From NCBI RefSeq assembly GCF_015752045.1, contig NZ_JADOUS010000007.1, positions 124,001 through 188,000 of the forward strand: a DNA stretch of 64,000 bases, in the 5' to 3' direction. The notes under the pieces were generated by a model. That model searched no databases, was not told where the DNA came from, and saw only the letters and a list, made by a program, of their open reading frames with translations. Shown piece by piece: positions 6,637 through 14,742 of the stretch. Made by a program: the position numbers and the translations under genes. The DNA is from Arthrobacter_D sp015752045 (lineage in GTDB: Bacteria; Actinomycetota; Actinomycetes; Actinomycetales; Micrococcaceae). The stretch's first letter is position 1, and each line of letters begins with the position of its first letter.

Positions 6637-9261
6637 ATGGCCGATACCACCCAGGGCACAGACACGCCCTCCCCCCAGCCCGTTTCCGTCCCCGACAAGC
6701 CCGCGCTCGAGGGGCTCGAGGAGAGACTGTCCCGCCAGTGGCGCAAGGACGGCACCTACGCCTTCAACCGTGACACGACGCGCGAGGACGTCTACTCCAT
6801 TGACACTCCGCCGCCCACGGCGTCGGGATCGCTCCACGTGGGACACATGTTCTCCTACACGCAGACCGACGTCATGGCGCGGTTCAAGCGCATGCGCGGC
6901 GCCAACGTCTTCTACCCCATGGGCTGGGACGACAACGGCCTGCCGACCGAGCGCCGCGTCCAGAACTACTACGGCGTCCGCTGCGACCCGTCCGTCCCGT
7001 ACGACGCCGGCTACCGGCCTCCCGCCGAGCCCGCGAAGAACCAGCGGGACTTCGACGCGGTGTCGCGGAAGAACTTCATCGAGCTCTGCGAAGAGCTGGC
7101 CGTCGAGGACGAGAAGGTCTTCGAGAACCTCTTCAGCACCCTGGGACTCTCGGTCGACTGGGACCTGACGTACCGGACCATCGACGACACCTCTCGTGCC
7201 GTCTCGCAGCGCGCCTTCCTCGAGAACCTGAAGGCCGGCGACGCCTACCTCGCCGAAGCGCCGACCCTGTGGGACGTCACCTTCCGGACCGCCGTCGCGC
7301 AGGCCGAGCTCGAGGACCGCGAGCAGCCCGGCGCCTACCACCGCATCGCGTTCCACGCCCCCGACGGCACCCGGATCCACATCGAGACGACCCGTCCCGA
7401 GCTGCTGCCGGCGTGCGTCGCCCTCGTGGCGCACCCCGACGACGAGCGGTACAAGCCGCTCTTCGGCACCACCGTCACCAGCCCGCTGTTCGACGTCGAG
7501 GTCGAGATCAAGGCGCATCCCCTGGCGAAGCCCGACAAGGGCAGCGGTATCGCCATGATCTGCACCTTCGGCGACCTGACCGACGTCACCTGGTGGCGTG
7601 AACTGCAGCTGCCCACCCGCGCCGTGATCGGTCGTGACGGCCGGCTGCGCGCCGAGGCACCCGAGTGGATCGCGACCGACCGGGCCCGCGGGAACTACGC
7701 CCAGCTGGCCGGGAAGACGATCTTCAGCGCCAAGGAGGCCGTCGTCGCGATGCTCCGCGAGAGCGGCGACCTCGAGGGCGAGCCGAAGAAGATCATGCAC
7801 CCCGTCAACTTCTACGAGAAGGGCGACAAGCCCCTCGAGGTCGTCACGAGCCGCCAGTGGTACATCCGCAACGGCGGGCGCGACGCAGGCAAGCGGGAGG
7901 CGCTGATCCAGCGGGGGCGCGAGATCGACTTCCACCCCTCCTTCATGCGCTCCCGCTACGAGAACTGGATCGAAGGGCTGAACGGCGACTGGCTCGTCTC
8001 ACGCCAGCGCTTCTTCGGCGTCCCGGTGCCCGTCTGGTACCGCCTCGACGCCGACGGCGAACCGGAGTACGAGGACCCGATCCTCCCGGCCCTCGAATCC
8101 CTGCCCGCCGACCCGGCCGCCGACCCGGCACCCGGCTTCGACGAATCCGCCCGCAACCAGCCCGGCGGCTTCATCGGCGACAGCGACGTGCTGGACACTT
8201 GGGCGACGTCGTCCCTGACCCCGCAGATCGTGGGCGGCTGGGCGCGGGACGAGGACCTGTTCGGGAAGGTGTTCCCGTTCGACCTGCGCCCGCAGGGCCA
8301 CGACATCATCCGCACGTGGCTGTTCTCGACGGCGGTCCGCGCCGACGCCCTCCAGGACTCGGTGCCGTGGAAGCATGCCGCCCTCTCCGGGTGGATCCTC
8401 GACCCCGACCGCAAGAAGATGTCGAAGTCCAAGGGCAACGTCGTGGTCCCCACGGACGTCCTGGAACAGTTCGGGGCGGACGCCGTGCGCTACTGGGCCG
8501 CATCGGCGAAGCTCGGCGCGGACACCGCGTACGAGGTGAACCAGATGAAGATCGGCCGGCGCCTGGCCATCAAGCTGCTCAACGCGTCGAAATTCGTCCT
8601 CAACCTCGGGGTCACCGATGCGTCCATCGGCTCCGGTGCCCTGGACCGCGTCTCGAACGCGCTGGACACCTCCCTGCTCGTCCAGCTCCGCACGGTGACC
8701 GAGCAGGCCACGGCCGCCTTCGAGAAGTACGACTACGCGCGTGCCCTCCAGCTCACCGAGTCCTTCTTCTGGACCTTCACGGACGACTACGTGGAACTGG
8801 TCAAGGACCGTGCCTACGGCGATCCGGACGACGCGGGGACGCAGTCGGTCCAGACCGCGCTGGCGACGACACTGGACGCCCTGCTGCGCCTGTTCGCGCC
8901 GTTCCTGCCGTTCGCCACCGAAGAAGTCTGGAGCTGGTGGCGCGAGGGATCGGTCCACCAGGCGGACTGGCCCGGTGCCGACGCCCTCGCAGCGCTCCCG
9001 GACTCGGCCGACGCCGGCGTCCTGACGTCGGTGGCCCTGGCCCTCGGGGGCATCCGCAAGGCGAAGTCCGAGGCCAAGGTCAAGCAGCGCACCGAGGTGG
9101 AACGCGCCGTCGTCACCGCGTCCGCCGCCCAGGCGGGGCAGATCCGTGCGGGCCTGGCCGACCTCCTCGCGGCCGGCAATGCCCGGGACCTCCGGGTCGT
9201 CGAAGGGGACGGAGCGCTGAGCGTCTCCGCCGTCGAGCTGGTCCCGCAGCCCGCGGAGTAG
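6637..9261 (+). CDS. valS: Valyl-tRNA synthetase (type 2, archaeal-like)
   Basis: An 874-residue class I aminoacyl-tRNA synthetase that charges tRNA-Val. The HIGH signature is HVGH (GSLHVGHMFSYTQ) and the KMSKS loop is KKMSKSKGN. The segment MGWDDNGLPTERRVQNYYG replaces the TDHAG form of E. coli-type ValRS, which marks the type 2 group. An editing (CP1) domain follows, with HIETTRPELLPA, and an anticodon-binding domain ends the protein. GGAGG lies only one base before the ATG, and a TAGGGA hexamer at 6620-6625 is a possible -10, so the 5' untranslated region may be only a few bases long. A strong hairpin follows the stop. Confidence 0.95.
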   Translation: MADTTQGTDTPSPQPVSVPDKPALEGLEERLSRQWRKDGTYAFNRDTTREDVYSIDTPPPTASGSLHVGHMFSYTQTDVMARFKRMRGANVFYPMGWDDNGLPTERRVQNYYGVRCDPSVPYDAGYRPPAEPAKNQRDFDAVSRKNFIELCEELAVEDEKVFENLFSTLGLSVDWDLTYRTIDDTSRAVSQRAFLENLKAGDAYLAEAPTLWDVTFRTAVAQAELEDREQPGAYHRIAFHAPDGTRIHIETTRPELLPACVALVAHPDDERYKPLFGTTVTSPLFDVEVEIKAHPLAKPDKGSGIAMICTFGDLTDVTWWRELQLPTRAVIGRDGRLRAEAPEWIATDRARGNYAQLAGKTIFSAKEAVVAMLRESGDLEGEPKKIMHPVNFYEKGDKPLEVVTSRQWYIRNGGRDAGKREALIQRGREIDFHPSFMRSRYENWIEGLNGDWLVSRQRFFGVPVPVWYRLDADGEPEYEDPILPALESLPADPAADPAPGFDESARNQPGGFIGDSDVLDTWATSSLTPQIVGGWARDEDLFGKVFPFDLRPQGHDIIRTWLFSTAVRADALQDSVPWKHAALSGWILDPDRKKMSKSKGNVVVPTDVLEQFGADAVRYWAASAKLGADTAYEVNQMKIGRRLAIKLLNASKFVLNLGVTDASIGSGALDRVSNALDTSLLVQLRTVTEQATAAFEKYDYARALQLTESFFWTFTDDYVELVKDRAYGDPDDAGTQSVQTALATTLDALLRLFAPFLPFATEEVWSWWREGSVHQADWPGADALAALPDSADAGVLTSVALALGGIRKAKSEAKVKQRTEVERAVVTASAAQAGQIRAGLADLLAAGNARDLRVVEGDGALSVSAVELVPQPAE

Positions 9262-9268
9262 CGTCCGG

Positions 9269-9310
9269 ACGCAGGAAGGGACCCGCCGGTGGGCGGGTCC
9301 CTTCCTGCGT
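9269..9310. terminator. Bidirectional hairpin terminator between valS and the Rv2466c-like gene
   Basis: A perfect 19-bp stem (9269-9287 with 9292-9310) closes a four-base GGTG loop between two convergent genes. No long T-run follows, as is usual for high-GC actinobacterial terminators. Confidence 0.85.
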
Positions 9311-9326
9311 TCGTGCCGGCTGACGA

Positions 9327-9944
9327 CTAGTCGAAGCGCGGGCTCTCCGTGCGGGAGCGCTTGAGTTCGAAGAAGCCGGGGAACTCGGACATCAGGACGG
9401 CGCCGTCGAAGATCCGGCCGGCCTCCTCCCCGCGCGGGATCCTGGTGAGCACCGGCCCGAAGAACGCCGTGCCGTTGAAGGCCACGACCGGCGTGCCGAC
9501 CTCGTCGCCCACGCGGTCGATGCCGTCCTTGTGGGACGCGCGCAGCCGGGCATCGTACTCGTCGGTGTGCGCGTAGGACGCGAGGTCGGCCGGCAGGCCC
9601 ACCTCCTCCAGCGATTCCCGGATGACGACGTCGAAGTCCCTGTTCTGGCCGATGTGGATGCGGGTGCCCATGGCGTCGTACAGCTTCTTGATGTACTCGT
9701 CACCGTGCAGCTCCGCCGCAGCGATGATCACGCGCACCGGACCCCACCCCTGCAGCATCATGGCCTGGTAGTCCTCGGGGAGGTCGCGTCCCTCGTTGAG
9801 GACGGACAGGCTCATGACGTGCCAGGCGACCGAGATGTCGCGGACCTGCTCCACCTCACCGATCCAGCGGGACGTGATCCAGGCGAAGGGACACAGGGGG
9901 TCGAACCAGAAATCGGCCTTCTCGACGGTCGTGGACGCAGTCAT
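9327..9944 (-). CDS. DsbA-fold thiol oxidoreductase, mycothiol-dependent nitroreductase (Rv2466c) family
   Basis: A 205-residue cytoplasmic protein closely matching the M. tuberculosis Rv2466c family: it opens with DFWFDPLCPFAWITSRW and ends with FFELKRSRTESPRFD, both strongly conserved in that family. Rv2466c uses mycothiol as electron donor and has a CPWC active site. Here the site is CPFA, with the second Cys replaced by Ala, so catalysis would have to run through a monothiol/mycothiol mixed disulfide. Ala at this position also occurs in other actinobacterial homologues as I recall. AAGGAG lies six bases before the ATG. It is divergent from gap. Confidence 0.88.
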   Translation of the reverse strand: MTASTTVEKADFWFDPLCPFAWITSRWIGEVEQVRDISVAWHVMSLSVLNEGRDLPEDYQAMMLQGWGPVRVIIAAAELHGDEYIKKLYDAMGTRIHIGQNRDFDVVIRESLEEVGLPADLASYAHTDEYDARLRASHKDGIDRVGDEVGTPVVAFNGTAFFGPVLTRIPRGEEAGRIFDGAVLMSEFPGFFELKRSRTESPRFD

Positions 9945-10023
9945 AGGGTGCTCCTTGCAGGGTTGGTGAGGCCGAGGCCTTTTCCGGTGCAACCAGCGCC
10001 GCCGGCTCGCTATTCCGGCCGAA

Positions 10024-10053
10024 TTGGTGCGGGCCCGCAGGAGGCGGTCTAAT
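10024..10053 (+). promoter_or_regulatory. Candidate promoter of gap
   Basis: TTGGTG (10024-10029) and TCTAAT (10048-10053) are 18 bases apart in the divergent interval between the Rv2466c-like gene and gap. This predicts a leader of about 95 bases before the gap start codon. Confidence 0.45.
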
Positions 10054-10154
10054 GGGAGGACACGACCAGTCGAGGATGCCTGGCGCTATCCCTGCGTCGC
10101 CATCGGGCTGGATGAGCTCGCACCGGCGACCCCGGTGCCGAAAAGGATGCCGCT

Positions 10155-11630
10155 GTGCAGCACCACCGGACCGAGACCCACGACACCTGGCTCGAACGCG
10201 AGGCGCTCGCGGAAGCCATGATCCCGCTCATCGGGCGCCTGTACCGCGACAACAACGTCGTGACCAGCATCCACGGGCGCAGTCTCATCAACAAGTCGAC
10301 GATGAACATCCTGAAGGCGCACCGCTTCGCCCGCCGGATCACCACCGAGGAGCTCCGCCTCGAGGACACCGCTCCCCTGCTGCAGATCCTCGCCGACCTG
10401 GACCTCGGCGCGGCCGCGATCGACATCGGACGCCTTCGCCTCGCCTACGACCGCGCCGGGGACGGGCGGACCCTCGAGGAGTTCACCCGCGCGGAACTCG
10501 CCGACATCGTCGGCCGGGGCGGGCACGACGAGCGCACGAGCACCGACGTCGTCCTGTACGGCTTCGGCCGGATCGGGCGCCTGGTGGCCCGCCTCCTGAT
10601 CGAGAAGGCCGGCGGAGGCCACGGGCTGAGGCTGCGCGCCGTCGTCGTCCGCCGGGGCTCGGACAACGACCTCGCCAAGCGCGCGAGCCTGCTGCGCCGC
10701 GACTCGGTGCACGGCCCCTTCGAAGGGACCATCCAGGTGGACGAGGCATCGAACACGATCACCGCCAACGGGATCCGCATCCAGGTGATCTACTCCGACG
10801 ATCCGTCGACCATCGACTACACGGCCCACGGCATCCACGACGCCATCATCGTGGACAACACGGGCCGCTGGCGCGACGCCGACGGCCTGTCCCAGCACCT
10901 GAAGAGCCCCGGCGTGGCCAAGGTGCTGCTGACCGCCCCGGGCAAGGGAAGCTTGAAGAACATCGTGCACGGCATCAACCACCACGCGATCGAGGAGACC
11001 GACCGCATCATCACCGCGGCCTCCTGCACCACGAACGCGATCACGCCCGTCCTCAAGGCCATCAACGACCGCTTCGGTGTGGTCCACGGGCATGTGGAGA
11101 CCGTCCACTCCTTCACGAACGACCAGAACCTGATCGACAACTTCCACCGCGGCGACCGGCGCGGCCGCTCGGCGGCGCTCAACATGGTCCTCACCGAGAC
11201 GGGGGCGGCGACGGCGGTGGCGAAGGCCCTGCCCGAACTGGCCGGGAAGCTGACCGGCAGTTCCATCCGCGTGCCGACCCCGGACGTCTCGATCGCGATC
11301 CTCAACCTGACCCTCGACAACGCGACCACGAAGGAGGAGGTCAACACCTACCTCCGTGAGATGTCCCTCCACTCGGGCATGCGGAAGCAGGTGGACTACA
11401 TCGACAGCCCGGAGGTCGTCTCGACGGACTTCGTCGGCTCGCGGCGGACGGGCATCGTCGATGGCCTCGCGACCATCGCCGACGGCACGTTCCTCGTCCT
11501 GTACGTCTGGTACGACAACGAGTTCGGGTACAGCTGCCAGGTGGTGCGGGTCCTCGAGGAGATGGCTGCGGTCCATCCGCCGTCGTACCCCGTCGCGGAC
11601 ACCGTGGCCGCGGTGACAGCGAACCGCTGA
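10155..11630 (+). CDS. gap: Glyceraldehyde-3-phosphate dehydrogenase, long form
   Basis: A 491-residue GAPDH with an extra N-terminal helical domain of about 125 residues before the Rossmann fold (VLYGFGRIGRLVARLL, near residue 133). The catalytic Cys is in AASCTTNAITPVL, and the C-terminal WYDNEFGYSCQVVR is the GAPDH signature. This long form is the actinobacterial GapB-like type, distinct from the about 335-residue glycolytic GapA, and in corynebacteria the GapB enzyme works in the gluconeogenic direction. The cofactor is not decided here. The start is GTG, with AAAAGGA about eight bases upstream. Confidence 0.93.
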   Translation: MQHHRTETHDTWLEREALAEAMIPLIGRLYRDNNVVTSIHGRSLINKSTMNILKAHRFARRITTEELRLEDTAPLLQILADLDLGAAAIDIGRLRLAYDRAGDGRTLEEFTRAELADIVGRGGHDERTSTDVVLYGFGRIGRLVARLLIEKAGGGHGLRLRAVVVRRGSDNDLAKRASLLRRDSVHGPFEGTIQVDEASNTITANGIRIQVIYSDDPSTIDYTAHGIHDAIIVDNTGRWRDADGLSQHLKSPGVAKVLLTAPGKGSLKNIVHGINHHAIEETDRIITAASCTTNAITPVLKAINDRFGVVHGHVETVHSFTNDQNLIDNFHRGDRRGRSAALNMVLTETGAATAVAKALPELAGKLTGSSIRVPTPDVSIAILNLTLDNATTKEEVNTYLREMSLHSGMRKQVDYIDSPEVVSTDFVGSRRTGIVDGLATIADGTFLVLYVWYDNEFGYSCQVVRVLEEMAAVHPPSYPVADTVAAVTANR

Positions 11631-11643
11631 TCCGGCCGGTCAG

Positions 11644-11677
11644 GCGGAAGGCCCGGCCGGATGGCCGGGCCTTCCGC
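11644..11677. terminator. Bidirectional hairpin terminator between gap and clpX
   Basis: A perfect 15-bp stem (11644-11658 with 11663-11677) with loop GGAT lies between the convergent stop codons of gap and clpX. Confidence 0.85.
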
Positions 11678-11690
11678 ATGCGGTGGGCTA

Positions 11691-12983
11691 TCAGGCGGAT
11701 TTGTTCCGGCGCTTGGCGGCCACCTCGTGCGAGATGAGCGTGGGTTCCGCGCGCTTGGCGACGACGTCGTCCGTGATGACCACCGTGGCGATGTCCTCGC
11801 GGCTGGGGAGGTCGAACATGACGGGCAGGAGGACCTCCTCCATGATGGCGCGGAGGCCTCGCGCGCCGGTCCCCCGGTCCAGCGCGAGGTCGGCGATGGC
11901 CTCGAGGGCCTTCGGTTCGAGGACGAGTTCGACGCCGTCGAGCAGGAACATCTTCTGGTACTGCTTGAGCAGCGCGTTCTTCGGCGCGGTCAGGATCTGC
12001 ATGAGCGCCGGCCGGTCCAGGTGGGTGACGGTGGTGATGACGGGCAGCCGGCCGATGAACTCGGGGATCAGCCCGAACTTGAGCAGGTCCTCGGGCATGA
12101 CGTCCCCGTAGCTGGCCTCCTCGTTCTTGAGGGAGCTCAGCGGTGCGCCGAAGCCGATGCCCTTGCGGCCCGCCCGGGAACCGATGATCTCCTCGAGGCC
12201 GGCGAACGCGCCGGCGACGATGAAGAGCACGTTCGTGGTGTCGATCTGGATGAATTCCTGGTGCGGGTGCTTGCGCCCGCCCTGCGGGGGCACGGAGGCG
12301 ACGGTGCCCTCGAGGATCTTCAGCAGGGCCTGCTGGACGCCCTCGCCCGAGACGTCGCGCGTGATCGAGGGGTTCTCGCTCTTGCGGGAGATCTTGTCGA
12401 TCTCGTCGATGTAGATGATGCCCTGCTCGGCCTTCTTCACGTCGTAGTCCGCGGCCTGGATCAGCTTCAGCAGGATGTTCTCGACGTCCTCGCCCACGTA
12501 GCCCGCCTCGGTGAGGGCAGTCGCGTCCGCCACGGCGAACGGGACGTTGAGGCGGCGGGCAAGGGTCTGGGCGAGGTAGGTCTTGCCGCACCCGGTGGGA
12601 CCGATGAGGAGGATGTTCGACTTCGCGATCTCGACGTCCTCGGTCTCCACCGCGTCGGCGAGCGTACCGGCGGCGCGGGGCCCGTTGCCCGACTGGATGC
12701 GCTTGTAGTGGTTGTAGACGGCGACTGCGAGGGAGCGCTTCGCGGGCTCCTGGCCCACCACGTACTCCTGCAGGAAATCAAAGATCTCGCGGGGCTTCGG
12801 CAGCTCGAACGTCCCGAGGTCGGCCACCTCGGACAGCTCCTCCTCGATGATCTCGTTGCACAGGTCGATGCACTCGTCGCAGATGTACACACCGGGGCCG
12901 GCGATCAGTTTCCGGACCTGCTTCTGGCTCTTCCCACAGAAGGAGCACTTGAGCAGATCCGTGCTCTCACCAATGCGAGCCAT
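11691..12983 (-). CDS. clpX: ATP-dependent Clp protease ATPase subunit ClpX
   Basis: A 430-residue AAA+ unfoldase that feeds substrates to ClpP. An N-terminal zinc-binding domain has CSFCGKS and CDECIDLC (Cys-x2-Cys pairs). Walker A is GPTGCGKT, Walker B is IIYIDEIDK, and the ClpP-docking and sensor regions follow. Length is typical. AAGGGG precedes the ATG, and a TAGAGT hexamer (minus strand, 13027-13022) is a possible -10. A hairpin terminator at 13060-13087 separates it from clpP2, so clpX is probably transcribed from its own promoter as well as by readthrough. Confidence 0.97.
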   Translation of the reverse strand: MARIGESTDLLKCSFCGKSQKQVRKLIAGPGVYICDECIDLCNEIIEEELSEVADLGTFELPKPREIFDFLQEYVVGQEPAKRSLAVAVYNHYKRIQSGNGPRAAGTLADAVETEDVEIAKSNILLIGPTGCGKTYLAQTLARRLNVPFAVADATALTEAGYVGEDVENILLKLIQAADYDVKKAEQGIIYIDEIDKISRKSENPSITRDVSGEGVQQALLKILEGTVASVPPQGGRKHPHQEFIQIDTTNVLFIVAGAFAGLEEIIGSRAGRKGIGFGAPLSSLKNEEASYGDVMPEDLLKFGLIPEFIGRLPVITTVTHLDRPALMQILTAPKNALLKQYQKMFLLDGVELVLEPKALEAIADLALDRGTGARGLRAIMEEVLLPVMFDLPSREDIATVVITDDVVAKRAEPTLISHEVAAKRRNKSA

Positions 12984-13059
12984 GGTTCAATCCCCTTAGG
13001 TTTATCGCGATTGCTATGTCCACTCTAGGCCACCCCGCCGCGGGAGCCAGTATCAAAAG

Positions 13060-13087
13060 GCCCGTGGTGCCATGCGGCACCACGGGC
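13060..13087 (-). terminator. Hairpin terminator downstream of clpP2
   Basis: A perfect 12-bp stem (13060-13071 with 13076-13087) with loop ATGC lies between the clpP2 stop and the clpX start. It ends the clpP1-clpP2 transcript, perhaps incompletely, before clpX. Confidence 0.75.
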
Positions 13088-13147
13088 GGGGGACGGGTCG
13101 GGCGGCGGACCCGGGGGCCGGTCCGGCCCCCGGGTCCGCCGTCGCTG

Positions 13148-13822
13148 CTACGGGGTGTTGATCTTCGGCGGGGTGATCTTCCGCGACGTCAGGACCTCGT
13201 CGACCAGTCCGTACTCGACGGCGTCGGCCGCGGTGAGGATCTTGTCGCGCTCGATGTCGATGTTGACCTGCTCGGAACTGCGGCCCGAGTGGAGTGCCAG
13301 CGTGTCTTCGAGCCAGGTGCGCATACGCATCACCTCGTTGGCCTGGATCTCGAGGTCGGACGCCTGCCCCCCCTGCCCGCCGGAGAGGGCCGGCTGGTGG
13401 ATCAGCACGCGGGCATTCGGCAGGGCCAGCCGCTTGCCGGGCGCTCCCGCGGCCAGCAGGACGGCCGCGGCGCTTGCGGCCTGGCCGAGGCACACGGTCT
13501 GCACCTCGGGCCGGATGAACTGCATGGTGTCGTAGATCGCCGTCATGGCCGTGAAGGAGCCACCCGGCGAGTTGATGTACAGGGTGATGTCGCGCTCGGG
13601 GTCCGTGGACTCGAGGACGAGCAGCTGCGCCATGACGTCGTCGGCGGAGGCGTCGTCCACCTGCGTGCCGAGGAAGATGATGCGGTCCTCGAACAGCTTC
13701 GTGTAGGGGTCCTGGCGCTTGAAGCCGTAGGGCGTGCGCTCTTCGAACTGGGGAAGGATGTAGCGGCTGGTCGGCAGGTTCTGCGCCGTCGATCCCGCTG
13801 CTGCCTGGAATTCGTGGTTCAT
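13148..13822 (-). CDS. clpP2: ATP-dependent Clp protease proteolytic subunit, ClpP2 type
   Basis: A 224-residue serine peptidase of the ClpP family. The nucleophile Ser is in CLGQAASAAAVLLAAG, the catalytic His in VLIHQPALSG, and the INSPGGS oxyanion region is intact. The extended N-terminus up to TSRYILPQFEERTPYG is typical of actinobacterial ClpP2, which pairs with ClpP1 in a mixed barrel. AGGAG stands six bases before the ATG. It is second gene after clpP1, 46 bases downstream. Confidence 0.95.
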   Translation of the reverse strand: MNHEFQAAAGSTAQNLPTSRYILPQFEERTPYGFKRQDPYTKLFEDRIIFLGTQVDDASADDVMAQLLVLESTDPERDITLYINSPGGSFTAMTAIYDTMQFIRPEVQTVCLGQAASAAAVLLAAGAPGKRLALPNARVLIHQPALSGGQGGQASDLEIQANEVMRMRTWLEDTLALHSGRSSEQVNIDIERDKILTAADAVEYGLVDEVLTSRKITPPKINTP

Positions 13823-13868
13823 GGTGTCTCCTGTAGGACGACTGGTGAAGAAAGGGGCTGTGCGCGGA

Positions 13869-14495
13869 CTAGGACGTCTGGTCGGTTCCGCCGCCGCCGG
13901 CCACGGAGCCCGAGTGCGCGGAGATGTGGTCGAAGAATCCGTACTCGAGGGCCTCCTGGGCGGTGAACCACTTGTCGCGGTCGTTGTCCTTCAGGATCTT
14001 CTCGACCGTCTGGCCCGTCTGGTCGGCCGTGAGTTCGGCCATGACCCGCTTCATGTGCAGGATCAGCTCGGCCTGGATCCGGATGTCCGTCGCGGTTCCA
14101 CCGATGCCGCCGGACGGCTGGTGCATCAGGATGCGTGCATGGGGCGTCGCGTACCGCTTGCCCTTGGTGCCCGAGGAGAGCAGGAACTGGCCCATCGATG
14201 CGGCGAGGCCGGTGGCCACCGTGACGACGTCGTTGGGGATGAACTGCATGGTGTCGTAGATCGCCATGCCGGCGGTCACCGAGCCGCCGGGCGAGTTGAT
14301 GTAGAGGTAGATGTCGCGCTCGGGATCTTCGGCCGACAGCAGCAGGAGCTGCGAGCAGATGGCGTTCGCGTTGTCGTCGCGGACCTCCGAACCGAGCCAG
14401 ATGATGCGCTCCTTGAGGAGCCTGTTGTAGATGTAGTCGTCACGACCGCCCATCTCGGGGCCGGCCATGCTCGGGGTGCTTGGTTCGGTTGCCAT
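13869..14495 (-). CDS. clpP1: ATP-dependent Clp protease proteolytic subunit, ClpP1 type
   Basis: A 208-residue ClpP subunit. Catalytic Ser is in GLAASMGQFLLSSG, His in ILMHQPSGGIGG, and Asp in the KDNDRDKW region. INSPGGSVTAG is present. The ATG at 14495 is chosen because the protein then opens just before the conserved DDYIYNRLLKERIIWLG block and GAGAGG precedes it. It is the first gene of clpP1-clpP2; a candidate ClgR site lies about 115 bases upstream. Confidence 0.95.
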   Translation of the reverse strand: MATEPSTPSMAGPEMGGRDDYIYNRLLKERIIWLGSEVRDDNANAICSQLLLLSAEDPERDIYLYINSPGGSVTAGMAIYDTMQFIPNDVVTVATGLAASMGQFLLSSGTKGKRYATPHARILMHQPSGGIGGTATDIRIQAELILHMKRVMAELTADQTGQTVEKILKDNDRDKWFTAQEALEYGFFDHISAHSGSVAGGGGTDQTS

Positions 14496-14610
14496 TGACG
14501 TTAACCTCTCACTCTGGCGGGCCGCTGCCGCTTCGGCCGACCCGTCCGTTTGTCTCTCCTTGGACACTAACCCGCTGGCATGGCGAATTGCTCCCGCTCC
14601 GCGAACTGTT

Positions 14611-14621
14611 CGCTGACGGCG
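14611..14621. promoter_or_regulatory. Candidate ClgR operator upstream of clpP1
   Basis: CGCTGACGGCG matches the CGC-Y-N-A-N-R-GCG core of the ClgR consensus as I recall it from corynebacteria, where ClgR activates clpP1P2 and clpC. It sits about 115 bases before the clpP1 ATG, in the interval between the tig terminator and clpP1. The match is by eye and from memory. Confidence 0.5.
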
Positions 14622-14693
14622 CACGGTCGCGCCGCCGTCGTCCGGATGCCGTTCGCCGAGGGCCTCCGGACATCGCCTGAGGGCTTAACGAAG

Positions 14694-14729
14694 CAGCGGT
14701 GCCGCCGCCCGGAGGCTGCGGCACCGCTG
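14694..14729 (-). terminator. Hairpin terminator of tig
   Basis: A perfect 12-bp stem (14694-14705 with 14718-14729) with a 12-base loop lies 14 bases beyond the tig stop codon and separates tig from the clpP1 promoter region. Confidence 0.75.
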
Positions 14730-14742
14730 TCTGCACTGCTGG

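Noticed and set aside
9327..9944. CPFA active site of the Rv2466c-like protein as a broken thiol motif
   Set aside because: Many actinobacterial relatives also appear to have Ala at the second position; the nucleophilic first Cys is intact, so a monothiol mechanism is plausible.
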